A DNA stretch of 8,934 nt, taken from Litoreibacter sp. (GTDB lineage Bacteria; Pseudomonadota; Alphaproteobacteria; Rhodobacterales; Rhodobacteraceae). The stretch is from NCBI GenBank assembly GCA_013042765.1, contig JABDPP010000357.1, forward strand, positions 1 to 8,934. The letters are read 5' to 3'. The translations under genes were made by a program, and so were the position numbers. Below the pieces are notes generated by a model. The model searched no databases. It worked only from the letters and a program-made list of their open reading frames with translations, and was not told the DNA's origin. Shown one piece after another: positions 6,043 to 8,934 of this stretch (the stretch's first letter is position 1; the number at the start of each line of letters is the position of its first letter).

Positions 6043-6055
6043 GCAAAGTGCAAAA
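6043..6055. promoter_or_regulatory. Possible ScfR/PccR-type operator in the DUF4174-mcm intergenic region
   Basis: GCAAAGTGCAAAA reads TTTTGCACTTTGC on the minus strand: two TTTGC-type half-motifs, seven bases apart. As I recall, the short-chain fatty acyl-CoA regulator PccR of Rhodobacter sphaeroides uses TTTGCAAA-N4-TTTGCAAA upstream of pccB, so a degenerate relative ahead of the mutase gene would make sense. A third GCAAA occurs at about 6090-6094. The match is partial and the function is inferred. Confidence 0.35.
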
Positions 6056-6177
6056 TTGATCGGGTTCAGGGGTGCGACGGAAAGACGGGCAAATATACCG
6101 TCCGGTTTCGCCAGTATCGCGGGGGCGTCTGCGCTCGACGATCCTAGGCGGAAAGACAGATTTGAGAGGATTTCGCT

Positions 6178-8310
6178 ATGAGCGAAGACAAGAAAGCATG
6201 GCACGCTCGCGCCGAGAAGGAGCTTCGGGGCCGCCCGGTTGAGGGCCTGACATGGGACAGCCCCGAGGGGATCGCGATCCAGCCGGTATATACCTCTGAT
6301 GATGCCGAAAACCTGGCGCATATGGGCACGATGCCCGGAACCGCGCCGTTTACGCGTGGCCCGCGTTCAACCATGTATACCGGGCGCCCTTGGACGATCC
6401 GCCAATATGCCGGCTTCTCCACCGCCGAGGACAGCAATGCCTTCTACCGCCAGGCGCTGGCAGGGGGGCAACAGGGCGTGTCCGTGGCATTCGATCTGGC
6501 CACGCACCGCGGCTATGACAGCGACCATGAGCGCGTTGAGGGCGACGTGGGCAAGGCGGGTGTCGCCATCGACAGCGTTGAGGACATGAAGATCCTGTTC
6601 GACGGGATCCCGCTCGACAAGATTTCCGTGTCAATGACCATGAACGGCGCAGTGATCCCGGTTCTGGCGAGTTTCATCGTCGCGGGCGAGGAGCAGGGCG
6701 TGGACCGCGCGCAGCTCTCCGGCACGATCCAGAACGATATCCTCAAGGAGTTCATGGTCCGCAACACGTATATCTATCCGCCCGAGCCTTCGATGCGGAT
6801 CGTGGCGGACATCATCGAGTTCACCTCCACCGACATGCCGAAATTCAACTCGATCTCGATCTCCGGCTATCACATGCAGGAAGCGGGCGCGAACCTCGTG
6901 CAGGAACTGGCCTTCACGCTGGCCGATGGGCGGGAATATGTCCGCGCCGCGATTGCGCGGGGCATGGATGTGGATGCCTTCGCGGGTCGTTTGTCCTTTT
7001 TCTTCGCCATCGGCATGAATTTCTTTATGGAAGCGGCCAAGCTGCGGGCCGCGCGCTTCCTGTGGCACCGGATCATGTCGGAGTTCGACCCGAAGAAAGA
7101 GCAATCGCTAATGCTGCGCACGCATTGCCAGACCAGCGGCGTCAGCCTGCAGGAGCAGGATCCCTACAACAACATCGTGCGCACCGCTTACGAGGCGATG
7201 AGCGCCGTTCTGGGCGGCACCCAGTCGCTGCATACGAACTCTTTTGACGAAGCCATTGCCCTGCCGACGGAGTTTTCCAGCCGCATCGCGCGCAACACCC
7301 AGCTGATCCTGCAAAACGAGACCAAGGTGACCAAGGTCGTCGATCCGCTGGCGGGCTCCTATTACGTGGAGAAGTTGACTTCTGATCTGGCGGAAGAGGC
7401 CTGGAAGATCATTGAAGAGATCGACGAAATGGGCGGCATGACCAAAGCCGTTGCCACCGGCATGCCAAAACTGCGGATCGAGGAAGCAGCCGCCCGCCGT
7501 CAGGCGGAGGTTGACCGTGGCGAAGAAGTGATCGTCGGGGTCAACAAGTTCCGCCTCGAGAATGAAGCGGAGATTGACATCCTTGATGTCGACAACGTCG
7601 CTGTACGCGACAATCAGATCAAGCGGCTGGAGCGCATTCGCGCGACCCGCGATCAGGCTGCATGCGACGCAGCACTTGGTGCTTTGGAAAGCGCGGCCGC
7701 ATCGGGCGAAGGAAACCTTCTGGCGCTGGCGGTCGATGCTGCGCGCGCCCGCGCAACAGTTGGAGAGATCAGCATGGCAATGGAAAAAGCATTCGGCCGT
7801 CACCGTGCCGAGGTGAAAACGCTCGCCGGTGTCTATGGTGCGGCTTATGAGGGCGATGAGGGCTTTGCCGCCATCCAGAAGGCAGTGGAGCAGTTCGCCG
7901 AGGAAGAGGGTCGTCGCCCGCGTATGCTGGTCGTCAAGATGGGGCAGGACGGCCATGACCGCGGCGCAAAGGTGATTGCCACGGCCTTTGCCGATATCGG
8001 GTTTGATGTCGATGTCGGCCCGCTCTTCCAGACGCCTGAGGAAGCCGCGCAGGATGCCGTCGACAATGATGTGCATGTCATTGGCATCAGCTCGCAGGCG
8101 GCCGGTCACAAGACCCTTGCCCCAAAACTGGTAGAGGCGCTGAAAGCAGCGGATGCCGAGGAGATCATCGTGATCTGCGGCGGTGTGATCCCCCAGCAGG
8201 ACTACGACTTCCTCTACAAATCCGGGGTAAAGGCCATCTTCGGCCCGGGCACCAACATTCCCGAGGCGGCGAAAGACATCCTTGACCTGATCCGGTCTGG
8301 TAAGTCCTGA
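6178..8310 (+). CDS. mcm: Methylmalonyl-CoA mutase (single-chain, adenosylcobalamin-dependent)
   Basis: This enzyme isomerises (R)-methylmalonyl-CoA to succinyl-CoA by radical chemistry on adenosylcobalamin. It is the step after PccA/PccB, once the epimerase has acted. The 710 residues match a full-length single-chain mutase (called bhbA, scpA or mutB in various genomes). The N-terminal TIM-barrel part holds Tyr77 (RQYAGFS), Arg195 ([16 protein letters not shown]) and His232 (SGYHMQEAG). All three sit 12 residues before the catalytic Tyr89, Arg207 and His244 of the Propionibacterium MutB chain. The C-terminal B12 domain (about 578-710) has D591-x-H593-x-x-G596, with His593 as the lower cobalt ligand, then S638-S639-Q640 after exactly 41 residues, and GG 668-669. 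The 'SxL' position is thus SxQ. GAGAGGA (6164-6170) lies 7 bases before ATG. Neither meaB nor the epimerase gene is visible nearby. Confidence 0.97.
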   Translation: MSEDKKAWHARAEKELRGRPVEGLTWDSPEGIAIQPVYTSDDAENLAHMGTMPGTAPFTRGPRSTMYTGRPWTIRQYAGFSTAEDSNAFYRQALAGGQQGVSVAFDLATHRGYDSDHERVEGDVGKAGVAIDSVEDMKILFDGIPLDKISVSMTMNGAVIPVLASFIVAGEEQGVDRAQLSGTIQNDILKEFMVRNTYIYPPEPSMRIVADIIEFTSTDMPKFNSISISGYHMQEAGANLVQELAFTLADGREYVRAAIARGMDVDAFAGRLSFFFAIGMNFFMEAAKLRAARFLWHRIMSEFDPKKEQSLMLRTHCQTSGVSLQEQDPYNNIVRTAYEAMSAVLGGTQSLHTNSFDEAIALPTEFSSRIARNTQLILQNETKVTKVVDPLAGSYYVEKLTSDLAEEAWKIIEEIDEMGGMTKAVATGMPKLRIEEAAARRQAEVDRGEEVIVGVNKFRLENEAEIDILDVDNVAVRDNQIKRLERIRATRDQAACDAALGALESAAASGEGNLLALAVDAARARATVGEISMAMEKAFGRHRAEVKTLAGVYGAAYEGDEGFAAIQKAVEQFAEEEGRRPRMLVVKMGQDGHDRGAKVIATAFADIGFDVDVGPLFQTPEEAAQDAVDNDVHVIGISSQAAGHKTLAPKLVEALKAADAEEIIVICGGVIPQQDYDFLYKSGVKAIFGPGTNIPEAAKDILDLIRSGKS

Positions 8311-8315
8311 TCTGT

Positions 8316-8337
8316 TTTTCGGCAATCCGGCCGAAAA
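8316..8337 (+). terminator. Stem-loop after mcm, probable weak terminator
   Basis: TTTTCGGC (8316-8323) and GCCGAAAA (8330-8337) form a perfect 8-bp stem around a 6-base loop, five bases after the mcm stop. The T residues are within the stem, with no T-run after it on either strand. It may end the mcm transcript inefficiently or protect its 3' end. Confidence 0.55.
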
Positions 8338-8433
8338 CCGTGCGATCTTTGGAACTGGCTTGGGTGATTTGCAGAAAGGCTATTGAACGCAACGCCTTCA
8401 GCGGTCCATCCTTGCGGGAACGAAAGGACGAAC

Positions 8434-8934
8434 ATGGCTCTGCCAGTACGTGATCAGTTGAAGTATTGGGGCATCGCCGCGGCCGTGTTCATCGCATTGC
8501 TATGGGTGCTAGGCGATGTGTTGCTGCCCTTTATCGTTGGCGGCGCGATCGCCTATATGCTCGATCCCCTGGCCGACCGAATCGAACGAATGGGTGCCTC
8601 GAGGGCGTTTGCCACTTCACTCATCAGTTTTATGGCGGTTCTGATCTTCCTGCTGATGGCCGTTCTGATCATCCCGATGGTGGTCGAGCAGGCCGTCCAG
8701 CTGTTCAACGTGGCGCCAGACTTGTTTCGTCAATTGCAGTCCTTCCTTTCGGAGCGGTTCCCGGCACTGGCCGATGAAAACTCCACCCTGCGCGAGTCGC
8801 TTTCTGCCATTGGCAGCACCATTCAGAGCAAGGGCGGAGAACTGGCGAACCGGCTGTTTTCATCCGCGCTGAGCGTCATCTCGGCGATTGTCTTCATCGT
8901 CGTCGTGCCCGTCGTGGCCTTCTACCTGCTGTTG
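8434..8934 (+). CDS. AI-2E/PerM-family membrane protein, 3' end beyond window
   Basis: The frame from ATG 8434 stays open to the last base (167 codons seen; family members are usually about 350 residues), so roughly the first half is present. It starts MALPVRDQLKYWG. Hydrophobic segments lie at about 12-32 and 33-43 (VLLPFIVGGAIAYMLDPLADRIER, a typical AI-2E/PerM N-terminal signature), about 61-83 and about 147-167 (ending VVPVVAFYLLL). Between the third and fourth is a long amphipathic, probably periplasmic stretch (84-146), as is usual in this family. AAAGGA (8423-8428) is 5 bases before the ATG. The family name comes from E. coli TqsA. Individual members have been linked to autoinducer-2 or ion transport or permease function, so the substrate here is unknown. 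A stem-loop separates it from mcm; no link to propionate metabolism is evident. Confidence 0.9.
   Translation, partial: MALPVRDQLKYWGIAAAVFIALLWVLGDVLLPFIVGGAIAYMLDPLADRIERMGASRAFATSLISFMAVLIFLLMAVLIIPMVVEQAVQLFNVAPDLFRQLQSFLSERFPALADENSTLRESLSAIGSTIQSKGGELANRLFSSALSVISAIVFIVVVPVVAFYLLL

Noticed and set aside
5462..6181. 239-codon + strand open frame linking pccA and mcm
   Set aside because: It is the opposite strand of the DUF4174 gene, which has a signal peptide, a ribosome site and a family match. The + frame is Ser/Arg-rich noise.
5992..6321. 110-residue N-terminal extension of the DUF4174 frame
   Set aside because: It would overlap the mutase gene and place the signal peptide in mid-protein. 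ATG 5991 has its own AGGAG.
7108..8325. 405-codon minus-strand open frame opposite mcm
   Set aside because: Antisense shadow of the mutase gene in high-GC DNA. No domain character and no ribosome site recognised.
1..8934. CRISPR arrays, tRNA/rRNA genes, insertion sequences, phage or toxin-antitoxin modules
   Set aside because: No regularly spaced repeats, no tRNA-like cloverleaf, no transposase or integrase-like protein and no TA-like gene pair was seen on either strand.

Overview
The window is high-GC alphaproteobacterial DNA. The best fit is a member of the Rhodobacteraceae/Roseobacteraceae: PccB, PccA and methylmalonyl-CoA mutase read like the roseobacter forms, and DUF6497 and DUF4174 proteins are typical of that group. 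This assignment rests on recognising the proteins, not on a search.

Layout: (1) 1-1512, pccB (propionyl-CoA carboxylase beta), open at the left edge. (2) 1513-3455, about 1.9 kb between pccB and pccA, holding a DUF6497-family gene (1575-1970), a 42-aa lipoprotein gene (2185-2313), an unrecognised 122-aa gene (2386-2754), a gene-poor stretch with a strong intrinsic terminator, a 66-aa glycine-zipper lipoprotein gene (3113-3313) and a second strong terminator just before pccA. (3) 3456-5465, pccA, the biotin-carrying alpha subunit. (4) 5530-5991 on the minus strand, an exported DUF4174 protein convergent with pccA. (5) a 186-bp divergent intergenic region. (6) 6178-8310, single-chain B12-dependent methylmalonyl-CoA mutase. 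(7) 8434 to the right edge, the start of an AI-2E/PerM-family membrane protein.

The three large enzymes form the core of the methylmalonyl-CoA pathway. PccA and PccB carboxylate propionyl-CoA to methylmalonyl-CoA, and the mutase isomerises the (R) form to succinyl-CoA. The methylmalonyl-CoA epimerase and the mutase chaperone MeaB are not in the window. Propionyl-CoA would come from propionate, odd-chain lipids, branched amino acids, DMSP breakdown or the ethylmalonyl-CoA pathway. The genes share a direction but are not one tight operon: two intrinsic terminators and an antisense gene interrupt the series, so several transcripts are likely.

I looked for a novel system (CRISPR, phage, toxin-antitoxin, BGC, mobile element) and found none. 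The points worth a second look are the small lipoproteins, the unusual codon use of the DUF6497 gene, the isolation of pccA behind terminators, a possible ScfR/PccR-type site before the mutase gene, and a structured non-coding stretch at about 2755-2952.
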